64,000 nt of DNA, from contig NC_077224.1 of NCBI RefSeq assembly GCF_024763615.1, forward strand, positions 65,482,712-65,546,711, in the 5' to 3' direction. This DNA is from Phlebotomus papatasi (taxonomy: Eukaryota > Arthropoda > Insecta > Diptera > Psychodidae). The position numbers and the translations under genes were made by a program. Below the pieces are notes generated by a model. That model ran no database searches. It saw nothing but the letters and a program-made list of their open reading frames with translations, and was not told the DNA's origin. Below are positions 53,701 to 63,690 of this stretch, in pieces (the stretch's first letter is position 1; each line of letters opens with the position of its first letter).

Positions 53701-55337
53701 CGTTGTGGGGCAATTTCAAGATAAATATGAGCCAATTTTTGAGAAAGATAAAACGTGTTTATAGGAACCTTGCGATATCAGAATTGATTAAAATTATTAT
53801 TTTGAAGTCTTCTAAGACTCTAAAACATAAAAATATAATTAAACAAGAACTTTATAACAGAATTTGAACACTAATTAATGATACAGAGAAAATAAAATAT
53901 CGCCAAAGATTTTGAAGCCTATTTATCATTGAATGAGCAATTTTCTTTCAATTTTTATACGAAAGAAATGTCTTTTGTAATGCTAGACCAATTCTGTACA
54001 TTATTGGATCATTATATCGCCTTAGAACATGTCTTTTTTAGTATAACAGTTTTATAATATTATTTTAAAGTCTTGAATTTTTATAATACTAAAAAAATTT
54101 ACAATATCTTGCTGAAAACATTCTGAAAAGATATTAGAACAATTAAATTTATCATTTTCAAGCACTTAAAAAACACTGAAAGATTATTTTTTAAAATTTT
54201 TTTTATGAACTTTTAGGAAATACTATTTTCCATAATTTGGAACTTTATCGACAAAAACAGCTACAAAATGTTTTAAATTATCATTTTAAGTTAATTTCGA
54301 TTAAAAAAGTAAATTATTAGACACTGGAAACTTCTTTGTGTGCTTGCATGAAACTGCCCCTCACGAAGTTTCGGAACTCAAATCAAAATTGTCAGAAACG
54401 TCTTAGATTTCATTCAACGCTAAATGCCTTATAATAAACATAAAACCACTAGTAATTTAATACAATTATGTTACTTCGATAGATAAGTGCAATAGTTCAG
54501 AAATTGTTGAAAATAAAACATTACAAAAAGTTTCATTTTTAAGCAGTTTTATAAAATCAATTACAGAATTCAAACAAGAAGCGTCACGAAATTAATTATT
54601 TTTATGAACATGGGTCTCAGTTATCTCTTCAATAACATAAAGGTTTTATCCCATTCCTTTCAATTGGATAAGAAGAATATGCAAAAATTGAAACTGCCCC
54701 GTCGTTAAACTGCCCCACTCTCCCCTACATAAAGTAAGCAAGCAGAAGTCTTTTACAAAGTTAAAATTATATTTTGGCCTGAGGATATTGAAATTCTAAC
54801 CATGCTCTTTCAATGAATTTAATAGCAATTGTCTGTCTACTTTTTGAGAGCTCTAAGAGCTTCATCCGGTATTTAATTGATTTTTTTCTCTTTCACAATT
54901 CTTTCTTATTCTATGGCTGTTTATTTAAGATCATTTCTTTGCAATGTTTCTGTCTTATCATTTCTAAAATCGCTCATTCATTGCATAAAATAAAGTTACT
55001 AAAATATCAAAATCCTGGGGTTTTGTGGTAAGGATCCTAATGCTATTTTTAAGCATTTTAGTGTATTTTTTTTATATAATGCTTTCGGTTATAGGGATTT
55101 TGTACTTTGATATCTTGCAGTGGATTAGATGTTAAGCAGATTCTTCAAGCTCTCAATCTTGGCGATTCAGCGCTATCCGGAAAGGTTGCTACAGGAGCCA
55201 GCACCTTTGTCGTGGCCTATGCAGTCCATAAAGTCTTTGCTCCAGTTCGCATTAGCATTACCCTTGGCGCGACGCCATTCATTGTGAGATATTTGAGGAA
55301 GCGCGGAATATTGAAAGTTAAGAGCAAGAGCTTATAA
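41784..55337 (+). CDS. FAM210 family (DUF1279) membrane protein, three exons
   Basis: FAM210 proteins are mitochondrial inner-membrane proteins in vertebrates, linked to mitochondrial translation and energy metabolism. Exons are 41784-41877, 47333-48029 and 55121-55337. GTAAGT and GTTAGT donors and TCTGCAG and CTTGCAG acceptors give phases 1 and 2 and a 335-aa product. The DUF1279 domain begins KKEKLKIAVKDYGATVIVFH (residue ~229), runs through the membrane segment ISLASLGLFYLLVSS, and continues in exon 3 with KVATGASTFVVAYAVHKVFA and RISITLGATPFIVRYL. The N-terminus is Ser/Lys-rich without acids (MALHLQHLLKNSVDK...SRSFSKSIFTKPV), consistent with mitochondrial import. Residues ~35-225 are family-variable. 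The ATG at 41784 is chosen because it opens the presequence-like stretch. Introns of 5.5 and 7.1 kb carry many repeats. It is longer than vertebrate FAM210A/B. Confidence 0.92.
42300..42795. repeat. tandem repeat, 134-bp period, almost four copies
   Basis: The phrase AACTTAGTTTT starts at 42307, 42441, 42575 and 42709, exactly 134 bases apart. The first three copies are nearly identical, the fourth decays. Units are rich in GTTTCGAAAC and its variants (TTTCGAAA), so each can form several small hairpins. It is in FAM210 intron 1. Confidence 0.92.
43052..43790. repeat. ~740-bp imperfect palindrome
   Basis: AGCTGAACTTCGTACCAATT, then TGACA, at the left is mirrored at the right end (TGTCAAATTGGTACGTAGTT, CAGGC). 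Inside, CAGCTGTCAAATTGGTACGA at ~43298 pairs with TCGTACCAATTTGACAGCTG at ~43535, and GATGGCCAGGAA/CCTGGCCACATTC flank the centre at ~43450. Nested inverted repeats imply a foldback inserted in, or duplicated from, itself. Confidence 0.8.
43693..43894. repeat. exact 101-bp direct tandem duplication
   Basis: 43693-43793 and 43794-43894 read as identical by eye, from CTGAAAAACCACTTTG to GTAGTTCAGGCTGCT, with no bases between. The first copy is the right end of the palindrome above, so the duplication is younger than that element, or is an assembly artefact. Confidence 0.9.
43946..44282. mobile_element. 337-bp MITE, ends CAGTAG-CTCTCGCTTATCCG, TA duplication proved by empty site
   Basis: It starts CAGTAGTCTCCCGCTTATCC and ends ACGGATAAGCGAGAGTCTAC, TG. 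The host reads AAATG-TA before it and TA-ATAC after it. The unoccupied relative at 39335 reads AAATGTAATA, so the insertion duplicated TA. A decayed relative (TTCTCGCTTATCCGTGTAC) begins near 45824. Confidence 0.88.
44463..44803. mobile_element. 341-bp MITE, ends CAGTAGACTCTCGCTAATTC, TA duplication proved by empty site
   Basis: It starts CAGTAGACTCTCGCTAATTC and ends GAATTTGAGAGTCACTCTG. The flanks are TA on both sides, where the relative at ~39513 has a single TA (CTCATAGTTCC). Its end words resemble the other CAGTAG families but the interior differs. Confidence 0.85.
44917..45816. repeat. ~900-bp foldback-ended element, TAGGGGAGACTGGGGCAAAA
   Basis: TAGGGGAGACTGGGGCAAAA, AGTCAC at the left is matched by GTGACTTTTTGCCCCAGTCT, CCTA at the right. 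It contains an 86-codon frame (45220-45480, +), Lys/Arg- and Phe-rich, with no recognised domain. Internal GGGGCAAATAG and TTTTTGCTCC words repeat the terminal theme. Confidence 0.8.
46335..46734. repeat. ~400-bp foldback element, GTTATCACACTTGCA ends
   Basis: GTTATCACACTTGCA at the left is matched by TGCAAGTGTGATAAC at the right. The arms continue with TAATGTGATTCACATTAATT, GTCGC / GCGACAATTAATGTGAATAC and GTGAGTGTCCAAAT / ATTTGGACTCTCAC. It is in FAM210 intron 1. Confidence 0.82.
48207..48455. repeat. ~250-bp MITE, family E copy 4
   Basis: CACAGAGAAATCC at the left and TTTTTTTCTCAGTG at the right. It is closely colinear with 12707-12958. It is inserted ~180 bases past exon 2 of FAM210. Confidence 0.82.
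48868..49180. repeat. copy of the repeat in the fucosyltransferase intron
   Basis: It aligns to 1200-1390 through GACAACCGAAAATCCC / GGCAACCGAAACCCCC, ATTGGCAAC(C/T)TACGTAGTTT, GAAATGTGTACGAAA and TTTTTCAGAGCTAATGTCAC. The TAGGGGA ends are not seen here. Confidence 0.72.
50247..51236. repeat. ~990-bp foldback-ended element, TAGGGGAAAGTGACCATGCT
   Basis: TAGGGGAAAGTGACCATGCT, TGATAC at the left is mirrored by GTATCAAGCATGGTCACTTT, CCCCTA at the right. It has no coding frame of note and is in FAM210 intron 2. Confidence 0.85.
51299..51839. repeat. ~540-bp foldback element, TTAGGCTGCTATTCTGCCAT ends
   Basis: TTAGGCTGCTATTCTGCCAT, CTTTATAATTTTGTA is matched by TACAAAATTATAAAGATGGC, AGAATAGCAGCCTTAA. 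The terminal repeats are ~35 bases with one or two mismatches. Confidence 0.88.
52153..52297. repeat. ~145-bp foldback around AGATCTAGATCT
   Basis: GCGCACAATAACTTTTGTTT, GTAAACATG pairs with ATGTTTACTAAACAAAAGCT, ATTGTGCG. The centre is GACTAGATCTAGATCTCAC, flanked by complementary TGAGAATGAGCGAG / CTCACTCTCATTG. Confidence 0.8.
52980..53402. repeat. family F element, right end intact
   Basis: It ends CAATCGTCCTTAAAGGGTTAA. The interior gives the uninterrupted form of the copy at 24282 and so serves as the empty site for the insert at 24595-24938. Confidence 0.72.
53489..54727. repeat. ~1.24-kb foldback-ended element, GGGTGGGGCAGTTT
   Basis: GGGAGGGTGGGGCAGTTTCA at the left is matched by AAACTGCCCCACTCTCCCCTA at the right, with further internal GAAACTGCCCC and GTGGGGCAATTTC. 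A 64-codon Lys-rich frame (53673-53867, +) is not recognised. It is the largest member of the TAGGGG-ended group here. Confidence 0.82.
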
Positions 55338-55376
55338 AAAAGCTTATTTATCGAATGCAATTTAACATATCTTTTT

Positions 55377-55382
55377 AATAAA
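55377..55382 (+). terminator. polyadenylation signal AATAAA of the FAM210 gene
   Basis: It lies 40 bases past the stop and only 154 bases before the ODAD3 ATG. A TTAATCGATAGTG word, one base off the DRE, lies between (~55497-55509). Confidence 0.7.
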
Positions 55383-55536
55383 GTTTATTTTTTGGAAGTA
55401 TGGAAAGGTGTCTTTTATTGTCTCGTGGAGAATTTTTGTGAATAACAGCGCAGTTGCACATTCCGGAAGGGTTTCCTTGGAATTTTTTTCAGCTGTTTAA
55501 TCGATAGTGTTGAGGAATTTTCTTGAGTGTTTACGG

Positions 55537-58500
55537 ATGTCTTCGCCGCAGCCGGGAAAGTCCACCGATGCGAATATGGTGGCAATTAATAAGAATATCG
55601 TGGAGTTGAAGAAGAAGATCCTCCTGGCTGAGGGTCAGAGGAAGGCTTACAGGGGAGAATGGGAAGAGGAGCAGAAGGCAAATTCTGAGAAGATTGCCGA
55701 TCTCAAGAAGAACATCAAGGAGCTAACGGTGAAATTGAAGTATTTGAAGACAAAAAATGCTCAAAAGCCTCAAAATCATGAGACTATCAAGAAGTTAGAT
55801 CTTCCTCCAGGTGCTAAGAATGCCGAGGAAGCTGTCCATGTGCTGGACTTGAAAGTTATTGACCTGAAGAAACAGGCAGATCTCACGCATGATCACTATA
55901 TCAAGAGGCAAAAGTTCTTCGATCGCCTCGTTGAGGAATATCAACGGCTCTACGTCAGTAAGAATAAACTGCCCTCGGAGAATTCTGTTCCAGCTTCAGA
56001 GACCGTCGAGGAAGACCACAATCGTCGATTGATTTGTCATCTGGAGAATGAAATCCATCGGACCTCTGTCCAATGGATGGAAGCAGAGCATATCCGGAAG
56101 AAATATCGTTCAATCAAGGCATCCCTCATGACAGACGCTGAGAACTTCGAATCGAATCTCCTGGAGCTGGAACAAGCCATCACGGAGCAACAAACTGAAA
56201 TTGACAAGCTCCATGCTGTCAACCAGGAAGCTCTCCAGATGCGAGATTCCACGAAGCTGGTGCTGCAGAAGCAGGAACAGCAAGCATCGAGTTCCAACAG
56301 AGCCAGGGAGAAACAAGCCCTGGACTTCCGGAGACAAGTGGATGAGCGAAAAATGGAATTAGAGAGGCTAGAAAGAAGAATTTTCGCCACGGGAAAGACC
56401 CTAGTCCATCAGGAGAGTGCAGGATCTGGTTCAGGAGATGCTCAGACAGGGAAAGGAGCATACGACACTGACCCAAGTGCCCATGCCAAAGAAAGTACAA
56501 ACGTCATGGACTTGGCATTCCGGAAGCTCATGGAATCCACCGGAGCCACAGCCACAAATGAAGTTCTCGGAAGATTTCTAGCACAGCGAGAAGCCACAAC
56601 GAGATTGGCCTATCTCCGAAATGTCACAGAAACAGCCAAGAAAGATCTTGAACACCAGAGAGATACCCTCTCCTCCCAATTGGATGAATTCCGTTTTGCA
56701 GACATTAAAGAAAATGAGGTAAATCAGGAGGAAGTTGAGAAACTAAAAACACAAATTTCTGACCAAAACACTCGCGAAGTTGCCTGTGAAACTGCCTCCG
56801 AACACACCCGGAAAGTCTCCGGATCCATCAAAGACAGCCTCTTTGAGTTACTGCTCAAATTGCGGGATCTAGATGAGCTGACTGAGCAGAATGTTTGGCG
56901 CAAAACCACTGAAGGCATTGAGGATTTTGACTTCTTCACAGCAGCCTCAATTCCCAGTGATTTGCTCCTGAAAGTGCTCCAGGAAAGCCTGAAGCTAGTG
57001 ATGAAGCTCCATGCTGGGCAGGAAATTGACCGAGAAATGGCTGAAGAGAAAGTCGAAGAAGGTGAAGAGAAATCCATTGAGGATCTCTCAATTCCTCTTC
57101 AATCACCACTTCCTCCGGAAGAAAAAGAAAAGCCCGCTGCCTTTCCAGCTTGCTACGCCAATTTATTTGCAAATCGTGGAACAGGAGGACAAACCACGTC
57201 AATTTCTCCTGGACAAGCTCCTCAAACTAGTAAGTGCTTTGCTTTTTTTTTACATTTTCTTCTTAAGGAATTTAAAGCCACTCACGGAATTTTAATGGAA
57301 AGAAACAGTGGAAGGCTTTCATGCTTCGCACACAGATGTTCAAGCTTCGGACACTTCATATTTTTCCCATGTTCCTTAACATTCTTAACGTTCTGAATCT
57401 GAAAACGTGTGACTTAATAAAATATAAAAAAAAATTTGCTATTAAGTCAGATTCATTAAAGAAATATAGCAAAAATAAGAAGTGTTCGAAACCAGAATGT
57501 GTATGTGAAGCCTAAAAGCCTTCAATAATTGATGACTAAAACAAAGCTTTGCGGAATGCTCGAACTGACAAGATAGTGCTCTCCGTGAACTAGCTTTTTG
57601 CATCATCTTTTGGTGCTTACTGGTCTACTTGAGATCAAATTGATTCTGAAGTCACAAAAGCATTCGAAAATTTAAAAAAAAAACCGAAATAGGCCCTCCA
57701 AAGTGGTTGACCTTTGTCCTTTAATAATTCAAACCTACGACTTTTCCGGTCATAGGCATGTTTCGACGAAATATTCGCCTGGACTACCTATAAAACATAT
57801 CCGAAAATCATTTAAAAAAAAAGCTTGGGCCAATTTTGAGAAAAACCGAAAAAAACATTTTTTTAGGGGATTCTATTTATAGGGGATGAAAAATTATTCA
57901 AAAATCGGTACTTAACCGGTTCATTATCGATGAAGACCGATACAGCCGGGTTCGAAATTTCAATACCTCTCCAAAAAATCCAAATTTAACCAAATCGGTT
58001 GAAAAATGGACCCTCCAAAGTAGTTAACCTTCAATAATTCAAAATGGCGAATTTTCCGGTCATATGTACGTTTAAGCGAAATGTTCGCCAGGACTAGCTC
58101 TAAAACATATCCAAAAATCAGTGAAAAAGCTTGCGCCAATTTTGAGAAAAACCTAAAAACAGCATGCTTTTTAGGGAATAATTATAGGGGATATGAAATT
58201 ATTCAAAAATCGGTACTTAAACGATTCATTACCGATGAAGACCGATGCAGCCGGGTTCTAAATTGCAATACTTTTCCAAAAAATCCAAATTTAACCAAAT
58301 CGGTTGAAAAATGAGCCTTACAAAGTGGTTGACCTTTGATCTTCAATAATTCAAAATGGCGAATTTTCCGGTCATAGGTATGTTTGGGCGAAATGTTCGC
58401 CTGGACTACTTCTAAACCATATCCAAAAATCATTGAAAAAGCTTGGGCCAATTTTGAGAAAAATCAAAAGGCATGGGTTTTGAGAAGATAGAAGGGGGTG

Positions 58501-61131
58501 GGGGCAAACCTCCGAAGATATTGTTTTCTTTTATTGAGGGTCATCGAAGACCATAAGTCGATATCTCTTACTGTTAAAGCTCCAGGACGGTGACAAGTTG
58601 AAAAAAAAAGACGATTATATAACTGCTCTCTCTGTGAGTTTGAGCATTAAAATGTAGAAAGCACTCAATAGGTCAAATGGTAAAATACTTGCTCTGTGAT
58701 ACAAAATATAACTCGGGTTCGAAACCTTTTATACACCTTTAGAAATTGTTCTGGGATTAAGGGTGCTTGAATTGCATCCTGTAAGCTTTGCTGATGATCC
58801 TACAAGGCAACAGTATGAGTATTTTTACAAGCATTATTGTAATAATGACAATTATTATTTTTTAAAACCAAAAGCAAAGTTCAAGACGTGATCACTCAAA
58901 AAGTTTAAGAAACTACCTCCAGTCAACACATACAAAAGGCTACTCAAAATGAAAGCATATTGCTAGGTAAAAATCTAAGCAAACTATAAAAAAAATTAAC
59001 AATCTCAATTTGCTAAAATAACTAAAAAAAACTAAAAATAAAATAAAGACAATAAATATTTTTAGTACAAAAATTCTACAGTTTATGGGATAGGAAAAGA
59101 TTATTATGACTATGAGATTATAAGTGTGGCACTCACAGTTTATTAAGGATGCGATCTGCTGATTTTTGTGCTAAAATTGTGTGACCTTGCGATGTGTGCT
59201 AAAATCTTGCATTTTAGCATACTTTCAGTATAGTTATTTTGCTGCCTCTGTACTAAAGTCAAGTGATTTCATCATTCCTGTCCTAAATTTTGCCTGTTCT
59301 AAAAGTCGAGATATTTCACTACATTTTTACCAAAATTGAACACATTTTTGATTTCTGCTAAATTTTGTACAAATTTGCGTTCTTGGTTCTATAAAATCGA
59401 GCTATTACGCTGTTTCGCTATTTTATGCAAATTTGTGGTCTACGCTCTAAAAAAATTAAGTTATTTCGCTACCTTTGTACCAAAATCAAACGGATTTGCG
59501 ATCTTAGTGCAAAATTTTGTGAAATTTTACGATCTCTGTACTAAAACTCAAGATATTTTGCTATCTGTGTACTAACATCAAACAGATTTTGTGATCTCTG
59601 TTCTAAGATCGTGCGATGCTGTATGTGTGGTAAAAAAACGTCCTATTATCTATTCTTTGTACTAAAATCAAACTATTTTGTCATTTTTGTACAAAATTTT
59701 GCGATTTTAGATACAAAAATCGAGATATTATGCTACCTTTGTACTAAAATGAAGCTATTCTGTGATCTGTCAATTAAATTTTGTACAATTTGATATCTGT
59801 TCTCAAAATCAAAGTATTTTGCAATCTTTGTACTAAAATGAAACAATTGTGTGATCTTTACTAAATTTTGTACAAATTTGTGGACTCTATTTTATAAAAA
59901 CGAGATATTTCGTTATCTTTGTACTCAAAAAGTCAAACAATTTTTTGATCTCTGATAAATTTAGTATAAATCTGCTATATCTTTTATAAAAATCTAACAA
60001 TTTCGCTACCTTTGTACTAAAATAAATCAATTTTGTTATCTCTCCGCTAAATATTGTACAATTCGATCCCCTCTCTCAAAATTGAGCTATTTTGCTATCT
60101 TTGTACTAAAATCAAACAACTTTGTGATTTAGCTGCTAAATTTTGTGCAATTTTGCGATCTCTGTTCAAAAAATCTAGATATTTAGCTCTCTTTGTACTA
60201 AAATCAAATGATTTTGTGATCTCTCCGCTAAATATTGTAAATTTGTTTTGGAAACTTGTGATCTACGTTCTGAAAAATCAAGCTTTTTGTCTATATCTGT
60301 AATAAAATCAAACTTTTTTATGACCCTTCCCAAACTTTGTAAAAATTTGCGTTCTCTGTTCTAAAATTTCGTTATATTTCAACTAAAATAAATCAATTGT
60401 GTAATCTCTGATAAATTTTGTACAAATTTTCTATCTCTGTTTTTAAAATCGAGCTATTTTGCTTATTTTTAAAATCGGGTTATTTTGTTAGTTTTGTACC
60501 AAAATCACACGATTTTATCATCTCCGTGCTAAATTTTGCGATCTCTGTTCTAAAAAAGAACTAGATATATTTCGTTATCTTTGTACCAAAATCTGATTTT
60601 GATATCTGCTACATTTCGCATAATTTTTTGATCTCTGTACTAAAAAAAAAGTCATGCAATTTTTCTATATTTGTTCTAAAATGAAGCTATTTTCGTGATC
60701 TTGTACTAAAATCTTGCGATTTCGCTATCGCTGTACTAAAAAATCGTGTGATTTTTCGATTTCTCTACAATAAATCGCAAAGTTTCGTGATTTTTGCCAT
60801 TCTCGAAGTACTAAAATTTCCAATTAACCACCTAAATTCTCATTTAAATAGAATTTTAATTATAGTTTTGTATTTTTTACAAATGACATTATAACTAAAT
60901 ATCCGTTTTTTAGAGAACTTATTATTTGCACTGTAAATTATAAAAAAAAATCAAAGGTACCTCGCCACGTTGGACTCCAAAGTACATCATTATCGTGATT
61001 TTTTTGCAGTCACCTCTGACGACGAGGGCGATGTCCCCTCCAGACACTACTTGAAGCGACAGGCACAGCTAATAATTGACTCAAAGTCACGCAGAAAGGG
61101 ATTCCGCGTGCAGTTGCCGCGTCGGAAATAG
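55537..61131 (+). CDS. ODAD3: ODAD3 (CCDC151), outer dynein arm docking complex protein, two exons
   Basis: This is a coiled-coil subunit of the axonemal docking complex that anchors outer dynein arms on doublet microtubules, so it is needed in motile cilia and sperm flagella. Exons are 55537-57229 and 61010-61131. The donor is A|GTAAGT, the acceptor is TTTTTGCAG, the junction is phase 1 (A|TC, Ile), and the product is 604 aa, close to human (595). It is almost entirely coiled coil. The family anchors are ELKKKILLAEGQRKAY near the N-terminus, LHAVNQEALQMRDSTKL (~residue 230), LGRFLAQREATTRLAYL (~residue 350) and the basic tail VPSRHYLKRQAQLIIDSKSR. The frame is open upstream to 55507 but without ATG, so MSSPQPG is the start. 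Between the coils is a short Gly/Ser stretch (~residue 300). The 3.8-kb intron holds two arrays and a SINE-like unit. Confidence 0.93.
57694..58462. repeat. ~310-bp repeat, two and a half tandem copies
   Basis: The start phrase CCCTCCAAAG recurs at 57694 and 58011 and as CCTTACAAAG at 58315. TTTTCCGGTCATA, CGCCTGGACTAC, AAAACATATCC and AAAAAATCCAAATTTAACCA are shared by the copies. A diverged single copy is at 16740-17015. Confidence 0.8.
58640..58830 (+). repeat. tRNA-like sequence, possible SINE
   Basis: GGGTTCGAAACC at 58715-58726 is a sound B box and T arm. Upstream, CTCAATAGGTCAAATGGTAA looks like a D arm with A box, at a plausible distance (~40 bases). The acceptor stem does not pair well, so a functional tRNA is not supported. 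A non-tRNA tail follows (TTCTGGGATTAAGGGTGCTT). Confidence 0.4.
59120..60830. repeat. degenerate satellite, ~90-bp period, in the ODAD3 intron
   Basis: The phrase CTTTGTACTAAAAT (or a close variant) occurs near 59656, 59738, 59827, 59918, 60011, 60099 and 60191, spaced 82-93 bases. Between, TAAATTTTGTACAAATTTGC and ATCTCTGTTCTAAAATCGAG alternate. About 19 units are present, diverging outward. Half-units resemble each other (GATCTCTGT-CTAAA), so the ~90-mer is itself built of ~30-bp subunits. Confidence 0.9.
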
Positions 61132-61133
61132 AC

Positions 61134-61139
61134 AATAAA
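61134..61139 (+). terminator. polyadenylation signal AATAAA of ODAD3
   Basis: It is only 2 bases past the stop, unusually close. A later signal could be used instead. Confidence 0.4.
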
Positions 61140-62179
61140 TGCGCTACTGAATCGGCAAAAATCTGCGCACGAATGATAACAACTGAATCGTCTGAGACAC
61201 ACATTCAATTACACTTTATTCACTTTTACAATAACGTTAGAAGAGTCTGTATTTTCTGCCTGGTTCATTGTGTATGATGGATCTCTTCAGCAGATTTTCT
61301 ATTCATCAATGAGCTGAGTATATTAGTTCCCTTGGTAAATCATCTTAAAATCAGATTCTATTGCATTGTCTGCAGCGTGATTGTTATCTTCACATTTATA
61401 CTGTTACTGTTTCCTCTGCGGTGAGTTTATCGCTTCTATTTCTTTTTTTTAACTTATTAATACTATAGTTTTGTGTAGATTATGGCTTAACATTGACGAT
61501 ATTTCATGTTATTTCATTATTTTACCACACAAAATAAAAATAAAAAAGCACTATATTGATATCGTCTTGGTATAGTGAGAAAACTTATTTTCATCAGTTT
61601 TCTTCATGTTAAAAATGCTGCTTTTTTTTAGTCAAATATTTCTTCGTGATGGGTTCTTGCTTGTTTTTTTTCCTTTTCTTCTTCAATGAATAAATAACAC
61701 GAATACTTTTGTTGGTTCACTACAGATAAAATTTCACTTAAAAGTACTTGTTTTTAATTTTTTTTTCTTTTAAATATTGCACATTAAATTAAGCAGTGTT
61801 GTGTTTCTATCATTCACATTTCTACCAAATATTTTACACAAGATTTTTGTTTCTTTGAAAATTTAGATATTGTACTTGTTTTTGGTGAAAATTACACAAA
61901 TTTCTCTCAAAACTGATTTTTGATTGATAGCCTCAAAGAATTTTGAGGTTATGATGAATCTAACCTCAATAAAAAGCGACGTATTTTCTTGTGGCGAAAA
62001 ATGATTGTTTTTATGCTTTTGGGGATTTTAAAATACTTCTCGGTTTTTTAAATACATCAAATTTAAACTTGAAATTTATAACCTATAAATACTTACGGAA
62101 GTAAAATAAAAATGGTGAAAGTACACTCGTGCTTGAATTGGGTTTCATAAATGAGAAAAATCATAAAAAAAACATCTTA

Positions 62180-62508
62180 CAGTAGAGTCTCTCAAATCTG
62201 AATCTCTAAAATTCGAACGCCGTTTGGATTCAAAATGTCAATTGTGAGGTTATGTTGGAAAGTTCGTATTCTCGGTGAATGAAAATCATATTTATGTGCT
62301 TTTTCCTGAATGTTTACATACATAATTATCGTATAAAATGAAAAGGAAGTATGTTATCACTAAAATTTGCGAGAAAGTACGAGAATTTGATTCAAAGTAC
62401 AATTTAATCTCAGGTAAATTTCGTTGGTTTTGAACAAATCGTTCGAATTTGGGAGGTGAGAAATGTCAAAAATACCCCCAGAGCGTTCGAACTTAGGAGA
62501 CTCTACTG
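62180..62508. mobile_element. 329-bp MITE, ends CAGTAGAGTCTCTCAAATCT
   Basis: CAGTAGAGTCTCTCAAATCT, GAATCTC at the left is matched by TTCGAACTTAGGAGACTCTA, CTG at the right, with TA at both edges. It is another CAGTAG-ended family with its own interior. Confidence 0.82.
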
Positions 62509-63190
62509 TATTTTTCTCTTTGACCAAGAGGTTAGCTTGGAATTTGAGGTTATGCTTAGCATAACCTCAAAATCCACATAAAAATATTGCTTTGCAAATT
62601 CACGTAAATTGTGCGTTCAAATACAAGATTTTTATCAATAATTTAGGCTGAAAGATAATGTTACGATTGAAAATGTTTATTGTGTAAAGATTTACCGACT
62701 GATGACTTTGGCTTTCGGAATTTACCCTCTGCAGATTTGTCTCCTTGCTCTTCGTAAGATTTTCTTTAACTCTAGCACTTAAGGACGGTCTTGACCACTC
62801 GGCTGGAGTATATTCCGAAAATTTCCGATAAAGATTCTGATATATCTACAGTATCAATTTTTGATGGTTTGAATTTTTTAAATTCCCCAGAAATCTTTAT
62901 AGAAAGCAGAATATATCGCTTTATTTGTATTTAAAATATTTAATATATAATGCTAAAGTTTCAAGTCCTTTCATTAATATTGGAACATTGGATTTTTCTT
63001 TACGACAACCTGAAGTTTCAAGGTTAACGCAAAGATAACCTCAAATTTCAAAATAAACATTTTACCCAATTTTAAATTAATAAAATCTCAAGTAACTAGG
63101 GGAAGCCTTTGCAGCTTCGTACAATTGCAACTTCATAATAGGGTGGAATCACCACTTCTCGCCAGAGTGCCCCACTTTTCGCCACTTATA

Positions 63191-63690
63191 NNNNNNNNNN
63201 NNNNNNNNNNNNNNNNNNNNNNNNNNNNNNNNNNNNNNNNNNNNNNNNNNNNNNNNNNNNNNNNNNNNNNNNNNNNNNNNNNNNNNNNNNNNNNNNNNNN
63301 NNNNNNNNNNNNNNNNNNNNNNNNNNNNNNNNNNNNNNNNNNNNNNNNNNNNNNNNNNNNNNNNNNNNNNNNNNNNNNNNNNNNNNNNNNNNNNNNNNNN
63401 NNNNNNNNNNNNNNNNNNNNNNNNNNNNNNNNNNNNNNNNNNNNNNNNNNNNNNNNNNNNNNNNNNNNNNNNNNNNNNNNNNNNNNNNNNNNNNNNNNNN
63501 NNNNNNNNNNNNNNNNNNNNNNNNNNNNNNNNNNNNNNNNNNNNNNNNNNNNNNNNNNNNNNNNNNNNNNNNNNNNNNNNNNNNNNNNNNNNNNNNNNNN
63601 NNNNNNNNNNNNNNNNNNNNNNNNNNNNNNNNNNNNNNNNNNNNNNNNNNNNNNNNNNNNNNNNNNNNNNNNNNNNNNNNNNNNNNNNNN
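63191..63690. other. assembly gap of exactly 500 N
   Basis: A placeholder gap. It interrupts a region that begins like a repeat (CTAGGGGAAGCCTTTGCAGC, ...CCCCACTTTTCGCC). Confidence 0.98.

Noticed and set aside
55507..55536. upstream start for ODAD3 at 55507
   Set aside because: The codon there is GTG. The first ATG is at 55537.
58640..58740. functional tRNA gene
   Set aside because: The T arm is good, but the acceptor stem and anticodon stem do not pair convincingly.
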